Shown piece by piece: positions 1 through 9,969 of a stretch of 64,000 nt of DNA. A program made the position numbers and the translations under genes. The stretch spans positions 42,544-106,543 of the forward strand of contig NZ_RCIO01000008.1 of NCBI RefSeq assembly GCF_004000235.1. Reading direction: 5' to 3'. Source of the DNA: Mesorhizobium sp. Z1-4. Lineage in GTDB: Bacteria > Pseudomonadota > Alphaproteobacteria > Rhizobiales > Rhizobiaceae. The notes beneath the pieces were generated by a model, which saw only the letters and a program-made list of their open reading frames with translations, was not told the origin of the DNA and searched no databases. Position 1 is the stretch's first letter, and the number at the start of each line of letters is the position of its first letter.

Positions 1-614
1 TCGATGCGCTTCAGCGCCCGGCGGCCAACAAAAAACCAGATCAGAAAGGCCCCGATACCCATCATCGCCAACGCCACAACCATCGATCGCTGGACGATGT
101 CGTTGAAGCGCTGCGGCTCCACCAGATCGCGCCCCACCAAGACAAGCATCTGGTTCGGCAGCTTGAAGACCATCGCCAACGCGCTGTGGCGTGGCGTACG
201 GTCGGAGCGCTCCGAGCCTTCGCCCGCAAGCAGGTTGGAGCGCTCGCCATAGCGGCGATAAACGAATGGCCGCTCGGTCCAGCCGACATTGTCGATGACC
301 CCGGGCGCGAGGCTTTCGACGTTGCCCGTGAGGATACGGCCGTTGGGATCGGCGATGAGATAGAGGTTCGCACCGGGCTGGCGCGCGCGCTGCTCCACGA
401 CCCGTACCAGATGCGGCAGGCCACCGCGCCGGTAGGCGCCCGCCAGTCCGGCGACCTCCTCGCTGATGGTGCCGCGCGTCTGCGCCACCAGCATGCGCGA
501 CGAAAGCGAGGTCATGTAGACGACAAGCGCAACCGCACAGGCGGCAAACAGCACAAGATAGAGCGCGGTCAGCCGCGCTGCCGTGGTCTTCATGATCGCC
601 GGGAGGGAGGGCAT
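1..614 (-). CDS. Sensor histidine kinase, N-terminal part (cut by window edge)
   Basis: Open frame running off the left edge, so only the sensor half is present. The protein has one membrane segment near its start (LYLVLFAACAVALVVYM), a periplasmic domain of about 130 residues, and a second membrane segment (VALAMMGIGAFLIWFFVG) leading into what should be HAMP and kinase domains. The ATG at 614 overlaps the stop of the upstream response regulator (TGATG), which argues for translational coupling; an internal ATG at 593 is also plausible. It is the cognate kinase of the regulator at 614-1288. In rhizobia this pair lies between degP and glnE (family knowledge). Its signal is unknown. Confidence 0.85.
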   Translation of the reverse strand, partial: MPSLPAIMKTTAARLTALYLVLFAACAVALVVYMTSLSSRMLVAQTRGTISEEVAGLAGAYRRGGLPHLVRVVEQRARQPGANLYLIADPNGRILTGNVESLAPGVIDNVGWTERPFVYRRYGERSNLLAGEGSERSDRTPRHSALAMVFKLPNQMLVLVGRDLVEPQRFNDIVQRSMVVALAMMGIGAFLIWFFVGRRALKRI

Positions 615-1288
615 CAACCGCCCTTCAGCATGTAGCCCGCACCACGCACCGTGTGCAGAACCGGCGTATCGAATTCCTTCTCGATCTTGGCGCGCAGCCG
701 CGACACATGCACGTCGATCACGTTGGTCTGGGGATCGAAATGGTAGTCCCAGACGTTTTCCAGGAGCATGGTGCGCGTGACGACCTGGCCCGCGTGGCGC
801 ATCAGATATTCAAGAAGGCGGAACTCGCGCGGCTGAAGCAGGATATCGCGCCCTGCCCTGCGCACCGTGTGAGCCAGCCGGTCGAGCTCGAGATCGCCGA
901 CCTTGTACTGGGTCTCGACCTCTTTGGAAGCGCCGCGCCGGTTGAGTGCCTCGACGCGGGCGAGAAGCTCGGAAAAGGCGTAGGGTTTGGTGAGATAGTC
1001 ATCGCCGCCGGCGCGAAGGCCCGTTACCCGGTCATCGACCTCACCCAGCGCGGAGAGGATCAGAACCGGGGTCTTGTCGCCGCCGGTACGCAACTGCGAA
1101 ATCACGGAAAGGCCATCGCGGCGCGGCAGCATGCGGTCGACCACGAGCACGTCATAGGCGCCGCCCTCGGCCATCGCGTAGCCGCTTTCGCCGTCACCGG
1201 CGATGTCGGCGGTGTGGCCTGCCTCGTCGAAAGCCTTGCGGATATACTCCGCAGCTTCCCTGTCGTCTTCGATAACCAGAATCTTCAT
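614..1288 (-). CDS. OmpR/PhoB-family response regulator
   Basis: 224 residues with an N-terminal receiver domain (acidic D8/D9, phospho-acceptor D51 in VVDRMLP, K101 in TKPY) and a C-terminal winged-helix DNA-binding domain (LQPREFRLLEYLM, HVSRLRAKI, VRGAGYML). It is a cytoplasmic transcription factor phosphorylated by the adjoining kinase at 1-614, whose start codon overlaps its stop. It sits downstream of degP, separated by a terminator at 1343-1370, so it probably has its own promoter in 1289-1342. A link to envelope stress, as in CpxR, is suggested only by proximity to degP. Confidence 0.92.
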   Translation of the reverse strand: MKILVIEDDREAAEYIRKAFDEAGHTADIAGDGESGYAMAEGGAYDVLVVDRMLPRRDGLSVISQLRTGGDKTPVLILSALGEVDDRVTGLRAGGDDYLTKPYAFSELLARVEALNRRGASKEVETQYKVGDLELDRLAHTVRRAGRDILLQPREFRLLEYLMRHAGQVVTRTMLLENVWDYHFDPQTNVIDVHVSRLRAKIEKEFDTPVLHTVRGAGYMLKGG

Positions 1289-1342
1289 GGCGCCACTATA
1301 AGCGAAATGTTGTATTGTGCCGCGCCAGACCGGCTAAGAAAA

Positions 1343-1370
1343 CGGCAGCGGGTGATGGGACCCGCTGCCG
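1343..1370 (-). terminator. Rho-independent terminator of degP
   Basis: An 11-bp perfect stem (CGGCAGCGGGT paired with ACCCGCTGCCG) encloses a 6-base loop. On the minus strand it is followed by TTTTCTT. It lies about 105 bases after the degP stop and about 55 before the response regulator start, so it should end degP transcription. Confidence 0.8.
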
Positions 1371-1474
1371 CTGGAACCGGGCGGAACGAGGCTACTGTCG
1401 CACCGATTCCCATGCGGCTCCGAGGGCGGTTCGGGGGTCGTTGAGACCGCCGGCCGGAGCCGCATTCCGGTGGA

Positions 1475-3007
1475 CTAGCCCTGACCGACAGGCAGTGCGA
1501 CAAAGCGGTTTGCAGCATCACGCTGCACCTGGAACAGGACCGCCTTGCGGCCGGCGCCGGTCGCGGCCTTCACAGCCTCGTCCACATCTGCAACAGCCTT
1601 GATCTGCCTGGAGTTGACCGAAACGATCACGTCGCCGGCCTGAATGCCGCGTGCCGCAGCCTCGCCGTCAGGCGATACGTCGGTCACGACAAGTCCGTTG
1701 CCATCCTCGGCCGGTGTTACCGTGAGGCCGAAACCTTCAAGCGTGTCACCCGCATCGGGTTCCTGCGGTTCGGCCGCGGCGACCTGCTGGGCTGCCGGCA
1801 TTTCGCCGAGCTTCACACTCACGGTCTCCGCCTTCCCGTCACGCCACAATGTCAATTCGACATCCTGACCCGGATCCAGATTGCCGATCATTCGTGCGAG
1901 TTCGCGGGGCGATTTCACATCCCTGCCGTCGACAGCGACGATAACGTCGCCGGACTTGACGCCGGACTTCAGTGCCGGGCTGTCGGGCTGCGCTTCGGAA
2001 ACCAGCGCACCCTTGGCTTCATCGAGGCCAAGCGATTCAGCGATATCGGCACTCACATCCTGGATCTGCACGCCAAGCCAGCCACGGTCGATCGTCCCGT
2101 CTTCAATGAGGCCGGTAACAACATCCTGGGCAACTGATGCGGGAATCGCAAAGGCAATGCCGACATTGCCGCCGGAGGGCGAGAAGATCGCTGTGTTGAT
2201 GCCAACGACTTCGCCGCTGAGGTTGAAGGCCGGACCACCGGAATTGCCGCGGTTTACGGCAGCATCGATCTGAATGAAATCGTCGTATGGGCCGGCGCCG
2301 ATGTCGCGGCCGCGGGCAGAAACGATGCCTGCGGTCACAGTGCCGCCAAGGCCGAAGGGGTTGCCGACTGCGACAACCCAGTCGCCGACGCGGACCTTCG
2401 TGTCGTCCGCGAAGGCGACATAGGTAAACTCACGCGCCTCCTCGACCTTCAGTACGGCGAGATCGGTGCGCGGGTCTGTGCCGACGAGCTTGGCCGACAA
2501 TTCCGTGCCATCGTCCATAACGACCGTGAAATCGGAACCACCTTCCACCACATGATTGTTGGTGACGAGATAGCCGTCCTCGGAAATGAAGAAGCCCGAG
2601 CCCTGCGAGGACGGGCGTGCGCGGTTTGGACGGTCGCGGAACCGCGGGTTCGCATCGGGACCGCGCTCACCGCGAAATTCGCGGAAGAAACGGTTCAGCG
2701 GATGATCCTTGGGGAGGTCTTCAAATCCGGGGAAGTCGAAGAAGAAACCACCTGGGCCGCTGTCGGAAGCGGGTGCCATGCGCGCCGACACGCGCACGCT
2801 CACCACGGCCGGCGACACGCGTTCGACGACATCGGCAAAGCCCGTGATCTGCTGGTCCGACTCAACCCGGACTGCTTCGGCCAGGACCGGGCTGGTGCCG
2901 GTGGTTGCAGCGCCGAATCCGATTGCGCCGGCAATCGCAAGCGAAGCGACCGCAGCCAGCAGGCGGGAACGTCGGGTTTTTCGGGAGACTGGAGTGGGAG
3001 TGTCCAT
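1475..3007 (-). CDS. degP: Periplasmic serine protease/chaperone DegP (HtrA, Do family)
   Basis: 510 residues, the usual DegP length. An N-terminal signal peptide (about residues 1-44) precedes a trypsin-like domain with the catalytic triad visible as H152 (TNNHVVEG), D182 (TDLAVLK) and S256 (GNSGGP). Two PDZ domains follow (about 290-380 and 415-505). It degrades or refolds misfolded envelope proteins in the periplasm. It lies downstream of the cytochrome c maturation genes and upstream of a two-component pair, the arrangement known in Sinorhizobium and Brucella. The 178-base gap before it holds its promoter and an inverted repeat at 3105-3123. Confidence 0.96.
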   Translation of the reverse strand: MDTPTPVSRKTRRSRLLAAVASLAIAGAIGFGAATTGTSPVLAEAVRVESDQQITGFADVVERVSPAVVSVRVSARMAPASDSGPGGFFFDFPGFEDLPKDHPLNRFFREFRGERGPDANPRFRDRPNRARPSSQGSGFFISEDGYLVTNNHVVEGGSDFTVVMDDGTELSAKLVGTDPRTDLAVLKVEEAREFTYVAFADDTKVRVGDWVVAVGNPFGLGGTVTAGIVSARGRDIGAGPYDDFIQIDAAVNRGNSGGPAFNLSGEVVGINTAIFSPSGGNVGIAFAIPASVAQDVVTGLIEDGTIDRGWLGVQIQDVSADIAESLGLDEAKGALVSEAQPDSPALKSGVKSGDVIVAVDGRDVKSPRELARMIGNLDPGQDVELTLWRDGKAETVSVKLGEMPAAQQVAAAEPQEPDAGDTLEGFGLTVTPAEDGNGLVVTDVSPDGEAAARGIQAGDVIVSVNSRQIKAVADVDEAVKAATGAGRKAVLFQVQRDAANRFVALPVGQG

Positions 3008-3104
3008 TGCTGTCTTGTCCTCTTGATCGTTGGGTGGCGCAGCTTCGCCACCGTTCGGACAAGACAGATAGTTGCGGCTACATTACGCAGCCATTTCCGG
3101 GACA

Positions 3105-3123
3105 TGACAATTTTGTAATGTCA
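3105..3123. promoter_or_regulatory. Inverted repeat upstream of degP, candidate operator
   Basis: TGACA and TGTCA arms are separated by a 9-base AT-rich spacer, about 100 bases upstream of the degP start and about 60 bases beyond the ccmH stop. It is a candidate regulator site for degP. No consensus is recognised, and chance occurrence is possible in an intergenic stretch of this size. Confidence 0.3.
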
Positions 3124-3185
3124 CGTGCAGTGCTCGCAGCCTCTCAATACCCTTGAAGAGCGCATAGGACAATGAATACAGATAT

Positions 3186-3647
3186 TTAGCTTTTAAGTAT
3201 GTCGTCGAGCTTCTTCTGTTCGACAGCATCCAGCGGCGCCGCCCTGGACTGTGCCGGCTTGCGGGCGCGAATCGCGATTGCAATGCCGCCGGCAACCAGA
3301 AGAAGCAGCGGCGCACCCCACAGAAGTGCATTGCGGTAGTTGAAACGCGGGCGCAACAGAACGAATTCGCCATAGCGCGAAACGATGTAGGCTATCACCT
3401 CATCATCGGTGTCGCCGGCCACCAGCCGCTCGCGCACCAGCACGCGCAGGTCGCGAGCGAGTTCCGCATCGGAATCGTCGATCGACTGGTTCTGGCAGAC
3501 CATGCAGCGCAGCAACACTGATAGATCGCGAGCCCTTTCCTCCAGTGCAGGGTCATCCAGAACCTCGTCCGGCAGGACGGCAAATGCCGGTGCGGTCGAT
3601 GCTGCCAGCGCTAGCGACAGCATGGCGGCGCGCAAGAGCCTCGTCAT
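3186..3647 (-). CDS. ccmH: Cytochrome c maturation protein CcmH (CycL)
   Basis: 153 residues from the ATG at 3647, which overlaps the ccmF stop as ATGA; longer upstream readings only run into ccmF. A signal peptide (about residues 1-23) is followed by the thiol motif LRCMVCQ (C48, C51) that reduces apocytochrome c cysteines. One membrane anchor follows near the C-terminus ([20 protein letters not shown]). The active site faces the periplasm and acts with CcmF and CcmI in the haem-ligation complex. It is the last gene of the ccmI-E-F-H operon. Confidence 0.95.
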   Translation of the reverse strand: MTRLLRAAMLSLALAASTAPAFAVLPDEVLDDPALEERARDLSVLLRCMVCQNQSIDDSDAELARDLRVLVRERLVAGDTDDEVIAYIVSRYGEFVLLRPRFNYRNALLWGAPLLLLVAGGIAIAIRARKPAQSRAAPLDAVEQKKLDDILKS

Positions 3648-5623
3648 GCCGGACGCTCGGATTGTCTGCGTCGGGCGGCCGGGGCACCGATGCGCAGCCG
3701 ACGATCCGCCAGCGAAAAGACCCCGCCGACCATCATCACAACCGCGCCCAGCCAGATGAGCGTCACATTCGGCTTCCACCATACGCGCACAACGATGCCG
3801 CCATCCTCGGTCGGGTCGCCTACCGAAACGTAGAGCTGGCTGAATCCAAAGGTACGGATACCGGCCTCCGTCGTCGGCATGCGCCGCGCGGTATAGACGC
3901 GTTTGGCCGAGACGATCTCGCCAAGCGACTTGCCATCTGCGCCGGCGATCGAGAACCGCGCCTGATCTTCAACGAAATTCGCACCACGCAATGGCATCAT
4001 TCCGTCGAAGTTCAGCACAAGACCGGCAACATCCAGTGTCTCGCCCGGTTTCATTGTCACGAATTTCTCGACCTCGAGCGCGGTCACCGACACCAGCCCC
4101 AGCAGTGTCACGCCGAGGCCGGCATGAGCAAAGACAGTGCCGAAGGCCGCGCCGGGAAGGCCCATCAGCCTGCGTATTGCTACGGCTGCGCCGACCTTGG
4201 GATATCCCGATTTGAAAGCCAGATCGGTGACCGACCCGGCAATCAACCATGCCGCCAATCCACAGCCGAGAGCAGCGAAGACAGACACCCGGTCGATGAA
4301 GACGAGGCTCACCAGCGCAATGGCAAGACCGATGCCAAGCGCGGCAAAGAGGCGCTGCGAAACAGCGGAAAGGTCGCCCCGCTTCCACGCGAGCAGCGGG
4401 CCGAAGGGCACGATTACGAGCAGCGGCACCATCAGCAGGCCAAAGGTCAGGTTGAAGAACGGCGCGCCGACGGAAATCTTGTCGCCGGTCAAAGCCTCGA
4501 TAACCAACGGATAGAGTGTGCCGATCAGCACCGTCGCGGTCGCGGTCGACAGAAAGAGATTGTTGAGGACAAGTGCGCCTTCGCGCGAAATCGGCTGGAA
4601 GATACCGCCCGCTTTCAGCTCAGACGCGCGCAGCGCAAAGAGTGTGAGGGCGCCACCGATAAAGATGCCCAGGATGATAAGGATGAACACGCCACGTGCC
4701 GGGTCGGTCGCAAAGGCGTGCACGGAGGTGAGCACACCAGATCTGACGAGGAAAGTGCCCAGAAGAGACAACGAGAAGGTCAGAACCGCCAACAGAACAG
4801 TCCATATTTTAAGAGCCGAACGCCGCTCCATCACCAGCGCCGAATGCAGCAGCGCCGTGCCCGCGAGCCATGGCATGAAGGAAGCGTTTTCGACCGGGTC
4901 CCAGAACCAGAAACCGCCCCAGCCCAGCTCGTAATAGGCCCAGTAGGAACCCATCGCGATACCGCCAGTCAGGAATACCCAGGCCGCGAGCACCCAAGGC
5001 CTTACCCATCGTGCCCATGCCGCGTCTATGCGTCCCTCTATCAGCGCAGCTACGGCAAAAGAGAAGCTGATCGAGAATCCGACATAGCCGAGATAAAGCA
5101 GCGGCGGATGTACCGCGAGGCCGATGTCCTGCAAGATCGGATTGAGGTCGCGTCCCTCGATCGGCGCTGGATCGAGCCGCACGAAGGGGTTGGACGTCGC
5201 AAGAATGAACAGCAGAAAAGCAGCGCCGATCCAGCCCTGAACAGCGATCACATTGGCGCGCAGAGTGGCAGGCAGATTTGAGCTGAACATGGCGACGAGC
5301 GCGCCAAACAGCACAAGGATAAGCACCCACAAGAGCATCGAGCCCTCATGGTTTCCCCATGTGCCGGTGACCTTGTAAAGCATCGGTTTCAGCGAATGGG
5401 AGTTTTGCCAGACATTCGCGACCGAAAAATCGGACGTAACATAGGCGGCAACGAGCGAGCAGAACGACAGGGTGACCAGCGCGAAGCCGGCCATTGCCGT
5501 GGGCGCCGCCATTGCCATGAGCCGGGCATCGCCCAGGCGTGCGCCCAGCATCGGAACCGTTGCCTGTACAACCGCCAGCGCGAAGGCCAGCACCAGCGCC
5601 AAATGGCCAATCTCTACCGTCAT
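3644..5623 (-). CDS. ccmF: Haem lyase CcmF (CycK)
   Basis: 659 residues and about 15 membrane segments, typical of CcmF. The tryptophan-rich haem-handling signature [15 protein letters not shown] is present, as are the conserved HPPLLYLGY and [17 protein letters not shown] stretches. It is an inner-membrane protein that attaches haem delivered by CcmE to CxxCH motifs of apocytochromes. It lies 12 bases after ccmE and overlaps ccmH by 4 bases. Long plus-strand readings across it are antisense shadows. Confidence 0.97.
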   Translation of the reverse strand: MTVEIGHLALVLAFALAVVQATVPMLGARLGDARLMAMAAPTAMAGFALVTLSFCSLVAAYVTSDFSVANVWQNSHSLKPMLYKVTGTWGNHEGSMLLWVLILVLFGALVAMFSSNLPATLRANVIAVQGWIGAAFLLFILATSNPFVRLDPAPIEGRDLNPILQDIGLAVHPPLLYLGYVGFSISFSFAVAALIEGRIDAAWARWVRPWVLAAWVFLTGGIAMGSYWAYYELGWGGFWFWDPVENASFMPWLAGTALLHSALVMERRSALKIWTVLLAVLTFSLSLLGTFLVRSGVLTSVHAFATDPARGVFILIILGIFIGGALTLFALRASELKAGGIFQPISREGALVLNNLFLSTATATVLIGTLYPLVIEALTGDKISVGAPFFNLTFGLLMVPLLVIVPFGPLLAWKRGDLSAVSQRLFAALGIGLAIALVSLVFIDRVSVFAALGCGLAAWLIAGSVTDLAFKSGYPKVGAAVAIRRLMGLPGAAFGTVFAHAGLGVTLLGLVSVTALEVEKFVTMKPGETLDVAGLVLNFDGMMPLRGANFVEDQARFSIAGADGKSLGEIVSAKRVYTARRMPTTEAGIRTFGFSQLYVSVGDPTEDGGIVVRVWWKPNVTLIWLGAVVMMVGGVFSLADRRLRIGAPAARRRQSERPA

Positions 5624-5635
5624 AACGTCAGGCCA

Positions 5636-6073
5636 TCACTCTTCTTCCTGCCACACGCCCTTTTCCTTGAGCGCGTCCGCTACCTCGCGCGGCATGTAAG
5701 TTTCGTCGTGTTTTGCCAGCACGCTGTCGGCCACGAAAACGCGGTTTTCGTCGAAAGCGCCCTCGGTTACGACGCCCTGTTCCTCCCGGAAGAGGTCCGG
5801 CAAGATTCCCGAATAGCGCACGCTCACCGTCTGCTCGTGATCGGTAACGGCGAAACTCACATTGAGCCCCTGCCCGCGCTCGATCGAGCCCGTTGCCACC
5901 AATCCGCCCAGGCGGAACCGCTCGCCAGGCGCAACATTCGCGGCTTCCAGATCGGCCGGCATGTAGAAATAAGACGTGCGTTGACCGAGCGCGTAGAAGG
6001 TCAGCGCCGCCGCCGCCGCCAGAAACGCAAGGCCGCCCACAATCACGGTCAACCGTTTTTGCTTTCGGGTCAT
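5636..6073 (-). CDS. ccmE: Haem chaperone CcmE (CycJ)
   Basis: 145 residues: one N-terminal membrane anchor (about 9-29) and a periplasmic beta-barrel domain with the haem-binding histidine H122 and nearby Y126 in the motif [10 protein letters not shown]. It binds haem covalently and passes it to CcmF. Its ATG overlaps the ccmI stop (ATGA), indicating coupled translation. Confidence 0.96.
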   Translation of the reverse strand: MTRKQKRLTVIVGGLAFLAAAAALTFYALGQRTSYFYMPADLEAANVAPGERFRLGGLVATGSIERGQGLNVSFAVTDHEQTVSVRYSGILPDLFREEQGVVTEGAFDENRVFVADSVLAKHDETYMPREVADALKEKGVWQEEE

Positions 6074-7200
6074 CGGCTCTCCGGCAACGCTATCCCAAGA
6101 CCGGCGGCGAAGCCGATCAGTTCCTGAGCCGCACTGCTTTCGGCGCCAAGTCCCTCAACGCCGCTCTGCAATGCCGCGCGCGCGTCGTCGGCCCGGCCCA
6201 ACACCGAATATGACCGTATCAGACGCTGCCATCCGGCGACATCGTCAGGATTGTCGCGCATGCGTTCGGCAAGTTGCGCGACCATACCCTCGATCATCGC
6301 CGCACGATCCTCCTGCGTCATATCGGCTGCGGCTTCGATCTCCTCGGCGGACGGTCCGCTTCCCGGTTGCGGGGCTGGCGCCCCGTGAACGCGTTCCAGT
6401 GCCTGCACGATCGTGCCACGCCAGGGCGAATCCTGCGGCAGATCATCAAACAGGGCCCGCCATCGGCCGGCGGCCGATTCCGTATCGCCTTGCTGTGCCA
6501 GCGCGAGAGCCAGGAAGAAGCGTGCCTTCGGATTGGCACCGTCAAGTCCAAGCGCGCGTTCGAATGCCTCGCGCGACTCGGCCGTAACGACGTTGCCGGC
6601 CAATTGAAAGAGCGCGTCGCCAAGCCCGGCTTCGCGCGCGGCGTTGGGGCCGTTCAGGCTGATCGTATTGCGAAACGCGATCACCGCATCTTCCGCGCGC
6701 CCTACACGCAGGTAAATCGGCGCCAGCACGTCCCAGCCGCGCCCGTCCTGCGGGTTCTCGACAAGATGCCGCTCGGCGCGGGCTATCAACTCTTCGACGG
6801 AGTTTGTTGAGGGGTTGGCATCCAGCCGCGCCGCAAGAGCCTGATCAGGTATCGCCGGCGATCCCAGATAGAGATAGCCGCCGAGACCCAGGACGGGCAC
6901 AAGCAGGATCGCCAGGGTTGCGGCAATGCGTGTCAGACTGCTGTCGGCGCGCTCTGTACCGCCGGGCCTGTTTTCGGCGGCCCGCAAAATCCGGCGGCCG
7001 ATCTCGGCCTTGGCCTCGTCCGCTTCGGCCGGCGAAATTGCTCTGCGCGCCAGGTCGCGATCAATTTCAGCAAGCTGGTCGCGATAGACCTCGACGTCGT
7101 GCCCTGTTTCCAAACTGGCTTGCGGCCGAAGAAACGGCAAAATGACCGCCAGACATGCTGCGGCCGTCATCAGCGCTGCGACTATCCAGAAGACAATCAT
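6070..7200 (-). CDS. ccmI: Cytochrome c maturation protein CcmI (CycH)
   Basis: 376 residues. Two membrane segments occur, at the extreme N-terminus ([21 protein letters not shown]) and at about residue 95 ([21 protein letters not shown]), followed by a periplasmic TPR domain ([17 protein letters not shown] and related repeats). CcmI holds apocytochrome c for haem ligation. It is the first gene of the maturation operon and follows the lipoprotein gene by 83 bases. Distinguished from generic TPR proteins by its layout and the ccmE overlap. Confidence 0.93.
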   Translation of the reverse strand: MIVFWIVAALMTAAACLAVILPFLRPQASLETGHDVEVYRDQLAEIDRDLARRAISPAEADEAKAEIGRRILRAAENRPGGTERADSSLTRIAATLAILLVPVLGLGGYLYLGSPAIPDQALAARLDANPSTNSVEELIARAERHLVENPQDGRGWDVLAPIYLRVGRAEDAVIAFRNTISLNGPNAAREAGLGDALFQLAGNVVTAESREAFERALGLDGANPKARFFLALALAQQGDTESAAGRWRALFDDLPQDSPWRGTIVQALERVHGAPAPQPGSGPSAEEIEAAADMTQEDRAAMIEGMVAQLAERMRDNPDDVAGWQRLIRSYSVLGRADDARAALQSGVEGLGAESSAAQELIGFAAGLGIALPESR

Positions 7201-7283
7201 GCCGGTGGTAATATCGCCACGGTGCCGTCCAGCCTATAGGCGGGGGTTGCGACCATTTGGCGTCGGGTCCCTGACGCGGCCAG

Positions 7284-7712
7284 CTAGGTCAAAAGAGACC
7301 AGCTGCCGTCCTCGTTGCGGCACGCTGCGCCGAGAAGCGTTTGCGGCGAGCCGCCGTGCTGCAGCACATGCTGATACTGGCGGCAATCCTGCGATCCCAC
7401 GCGGTAGGGCTGATATGCGGTTACTTGGCCTTTGACACCGCCATCCGTGCCGGTCCACGACACAGGCTCACCGGCCTGCGTGTACTCCAGCGCCTGATAT
7501 TCGGCTTCGAGCGCGAGGCGCCTGTCGCCCGCGGCCAGCCGCGCACCCTGATAGGCAGCAATCAGCCCATTGCCGATCGGGCGGGCGGCGGAATTGCGCG
7601 ACAGCTGGTTCGTTCCCGCAAAGCTGCCGACAAGCGCGGAACTGCCGCCGCCGCTCGTTGCGCAGCCGCCCAGCAAAAGCACCACGCCGAGCATTGTGAG
7701 AATTGCTTTCAT
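7284..7712 (-). CDS. Small outer-membrane lipoprotein (17-kDa surface antigen-like)
   Basis: 142 residues from the ATG at 7712 (MKAILTMLG); an upstream ATG adds 11 residues that do not fit a signal peptide. The lipobox LLLGGC directs lipidation. The mature part is small and polar (RPIGNGLIAAYQGARLAAGDRR, CRQYQHVL), resembling the RT0821/Lpp0805 17-kDa surface antigen type. It lies between feuQ and ccmI on the same strand. Function unknown. Confidence 0.75.
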   Translation of the reverse strand: MKAILTMLGVVLLLGGCATSGGGSSALVGSFAGTNQLSRNSAARPIGNGLIAAYQGARLAAGDRRLALEAEYQALEYTQAGEPVSWTGTDGGVKGQVTAYQPYRVGSQDCRQYQHVLQHGGSPQTLLGAACRNEDGSWSLLT

Positions 7713-7818
7713 TGTTTGATTTGCCGCTCGAATTCGCAGAAGCATCAGTAGAGGTCTGGCTAACCCTTATATTTGACCGAAATGCGGCCCGCATGCGCCA
7801 CACAAATGGTTGATGATG

Positions 7819-9204
7819 TCAGGCATCGACACGCTGCAAGATCAGATCGACCTTGAGTCCTCCAAGGTCTGAGCGGGAAAGCGACAGCGCACCGCCATAT
7901 TCGCTGACGAGATCGGCAACAATCGAGAGGCCGAGTCCGGTGCCCGGTTTCGATTCGTCGAGCCGGCGGCCGCGTTTCACCGCCTCGCGCGCTTTGTCAT
8001 CAGGAATACCGGGGCCATCATCTTCGACCGTCAAGCGAAACCGCTCCCCTTCGGCATCGTCAGCACCGGTCTCCACCGAAATGCGCGCCTTGCCGGCCGC
8101 CCACTTCATCGCGTTTTCCAGCAAATTTCCGACAATCTCCTCGAGATCCTCGCGCTCGCCGGAAAAGATCAGCTCCTCCTCCGGCAATATCAGCTTGAGT
8201 TCCTTGTCCGGCGAGAGCTTGCGCGTAACGCGTACCAGCCGCTGAAGCGTTTCGGCCACGGGAGTACGGAACACCACACTCTCGCGTTGTGCAGCCATGC
8301 GAGCACGCTGCAGATAATGCTCGACCTGATCGCGCATGAGGGACGCTTGTTCGGCGATCAGTTTGCCCTTGGCGTCATCCAGTGCGCGGCCTTCATTCTG
8401 GATCACTGCGAGCGGCGTCTTCAACGAATGCGCGAGATTGCCCACCTGCGTGCGCGAGCGCTCGATGATGCGCTTGTTGCTTTCGATCAATGCATTGGTT
8501 TCGGAAGCTAGCGGGGCAATCTCGGTTGGAAAACGGCCGTCGAGCCGTTGTGCGGAGCCTTCGCGAATCCTCGCCAACGCCCGGCTGACCTTGCCTAACG
8601 GGATTAGCCCCAGAAAGATGGCAACGGCGTTGATGCCGATCATGCCAAGACCGAAGACACTGAGATATGTATAAAGCTGCCGCTCAAACGCGGCGATTTC
8701 GCTTTCCAGTTCCGTCCGGTTGCCCATCATCCGGAAACGCGCAACGCGGTTCTCGTCATCGAGCACGAACTCGCTTTCAATGACTTCGAGTTCCTCACCG
8801 GCAAGTCCCAGGGCCCGGTAGCGGCGTTGAAAGCGGTCGTCGAACGGAACAACGCTCGTCGAAACTCCGGGCACCGGCCCGGTCATGGACGGCGAGCTCA
8901 ATTCGCCCCGCAAATTGCTGCTTACGGGCTCGACCGTCCAGTACCAGCCAGACTGCGGCTGGGCGAAACGCAGGTCGCTCAGGTTGGGGAGACCGGTGAG
9001 GATGCCCTCGTCGGCAACATTGACGGCGCTGATGAGGTTGAACAGATGCGCAGAGAGTAGGCTCTCGAAACCGCGTTCACTCGCCTGCCTGAAGAGCGTG
9101 GAGATCACGGTAGCGATGACGATCAGGGCAAGCACTGCCCAGACCGAAGAAAAGGCGATGACGCGAAAGGTGAGCGAGCGGAAAAGTTGCCGGAAAAACG
9201 GCAT
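7819..9204 (-). CDS. feuQ: Sensor histidine kinase, FeuQ-like
   Basis: 461 residues with two membrane segments (about 12-30 and 165-188) flanking a periplasmic sensor domain, then HAMP (GLIPLGKVSRALARIREG), HisKA with phospho-acceptor near H259 (NLAHSLKTPLAVIQNE) and a HATPase domain (NLLENAMKWA, DDGPGIPDD, GTGLGLSIVADLV). It is the inner-membrane partner of the regulator at 9241-9906. In Sinorhizobium the FeuP/FeuQ pair lies next to cycH, as here, and controls osmoadaptation and cyclic glucan export; the same role here is inferred from family and position. Confidence 0.85.
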   Translation of the reverse strand: MPFFRQLFRSLTFRVIAFSSVWAVLALIVIATVISTLFRQASERGFESLLSAHLFNLISAVNVADEGILTGLPNLSDLRFAQPQSGWYWTVEPVSSNLRGELSSPSMTGPVPGVSTSVVPFDDRFQRRYRALGLAGEELEVIESEFVLDDENRVARFRMMGNRTELESEIAAFERQLYTYLSVFGLGMIGINAVAIFLGLIPLGKVSRALARIREGSAQRLDGRFPTEIAPLASETNALIESNKRIIERSRTQVGNLAHSLKTPLAVIQNEGRALDDAKGKLIAEQASLMRDQVEHYLQRARMAAQRESVVFRTPVAETLQRLVRVTRKLSPDKELKLILPEEELIFSGEREDLEEIVGNLLENAMKWAAGKARISVETGADDAEGERFRLTVEDDGPGIPDDKAREAVKRGRRLDESKPGTGLGLSIVADLVSEYGGALSLSRSDLGGLKVDLILQRVDA

Positions 9205-9240
9205 GGAGCTGTCAGCCTCGCGAGGCTTTCCGGCGCCCGG

Positions 9241-9906
9241 TCACGCCTGCGGCTCACGCATACGGTAGCCCATGCCGCGCACGGTCTCGATAAGGTCGAT
9301 CCCCATCTTCTTGCGCAGCCGGCCGACGAATACCTCGATGGTGTTGGAATCGCGATCGAAGTCCTGATCGTAGAGATGTTCCACCAGCTCGGTTCGAGAG
9401 ACGACTTCGCCCATGTGGTGCATCAAGTAGGCAAGAAGGCGGAATTCATGCGATGTCAGCTTCAGCGTCATGCCGTTGACGTCGGCCTTGGAGGCTTTTG
9501 TGTCGAGCCTGAGGGGGCCGCAGGTCAGCTCGGTTGACGCGTGACCCGCCGCACGGCGGATGAGCGCGCGCAGGCGCGCCAGAACCTCTTCGATATGAAA
9601 GGGTTTCGCGACATAGTCGTCGGCACCGGCGTCGATCCCAGCCACCTTGTCGGACCAGCGATCGCGCGCAGTCAGCATCAGCACAGGCATTTTGTGGCCG
9701 TCGCGGCGCCAGCGTTCCAGTACGCTGATACCGTCCATTTGTGGCAGGCCGATATCAAGCACGATGGCGTCATACGGTTCGGTGTCGCCGAGAAAGTGAC
9801 CTTCCTCACCGTCGAAGGCCTTGTCGACGACATACCCCGCGTCGGCGAGCGCTTCTGCAATCTGGCGATTGAGATCCTTGTCGTCTTCCACGACCAGAAT
9901 GCGCAT
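9241..9906 (-). CDS. feuP: OmpR-family response regulator, FeuP-like
   Basis: 221 residues: receiver domain (D8/D9, phospho-acceptor D51 in VLDIGLP, K101 in AKPF) and winged-helix output domain (LTSHEFRLLAYLM, VFVGRLRKKMG, VRGMGYRM). A strong ribosome site (AGGGGGG) lies 8 bases before the ATG. It is separated from feuQ by 36 bases and preceded by a FeuN-like gene with a hairpin between them. It is probably phosphorylated by FeuQ. Confidence 0.86.
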   Translation of the reverse strand: MRILVVEDDKDLNRQIAEALADAGYVVDKAFDGEEGHFLGDTEPYDAIVLDIGLPQMDGISVLERWRRDGHKMPVLMLTARDRWSDKVAGIDAGADDYVAKPFHIEEVLARLRALIRRAAGHASTELTCGPLRLDTKASKADVNGMTLKLTSHEFRLLAYLMHHMGEVVSRTELVEHLYDQDFDRDSNTIEVFVGRLRKKMGIDLIETVRGMGYRMREPQA

Positions 9907-9927
9907 CGATTACCCCCCTCGTGACAA

Positions 9928-9956
9928 AACGGGGGCCGGAGTAGCCGGTCCCCGTT
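9928..9956 (-). terminator. Hairpin between feuN-like gene and feuP (terminator or attenuator)
   Basis: A near-perfect stem of 12-13 bp (AACGGGG-CCGG arms, one G.U position) with a 4-base loop is followed on the minus strand by TTTT. It lies 14 bases after the FeuN-like stop and ends 22 bases before the feuP start. It could end most transcripts from the small upstream gene and set a high FeuN-to-FeuP ratio. Confidence 0.7.
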
Positions 9957-9969
9957 CAATAGATAGCCG

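Noticed and set aside
3545..5281. Long plus-strand open frame (578 codons) opposite ccmF
   Set aside because: Antisense shadow in GC-rich DNA; ccmF on the other strand has clear family motifs, and the frame lacks any recognisable protein feature.
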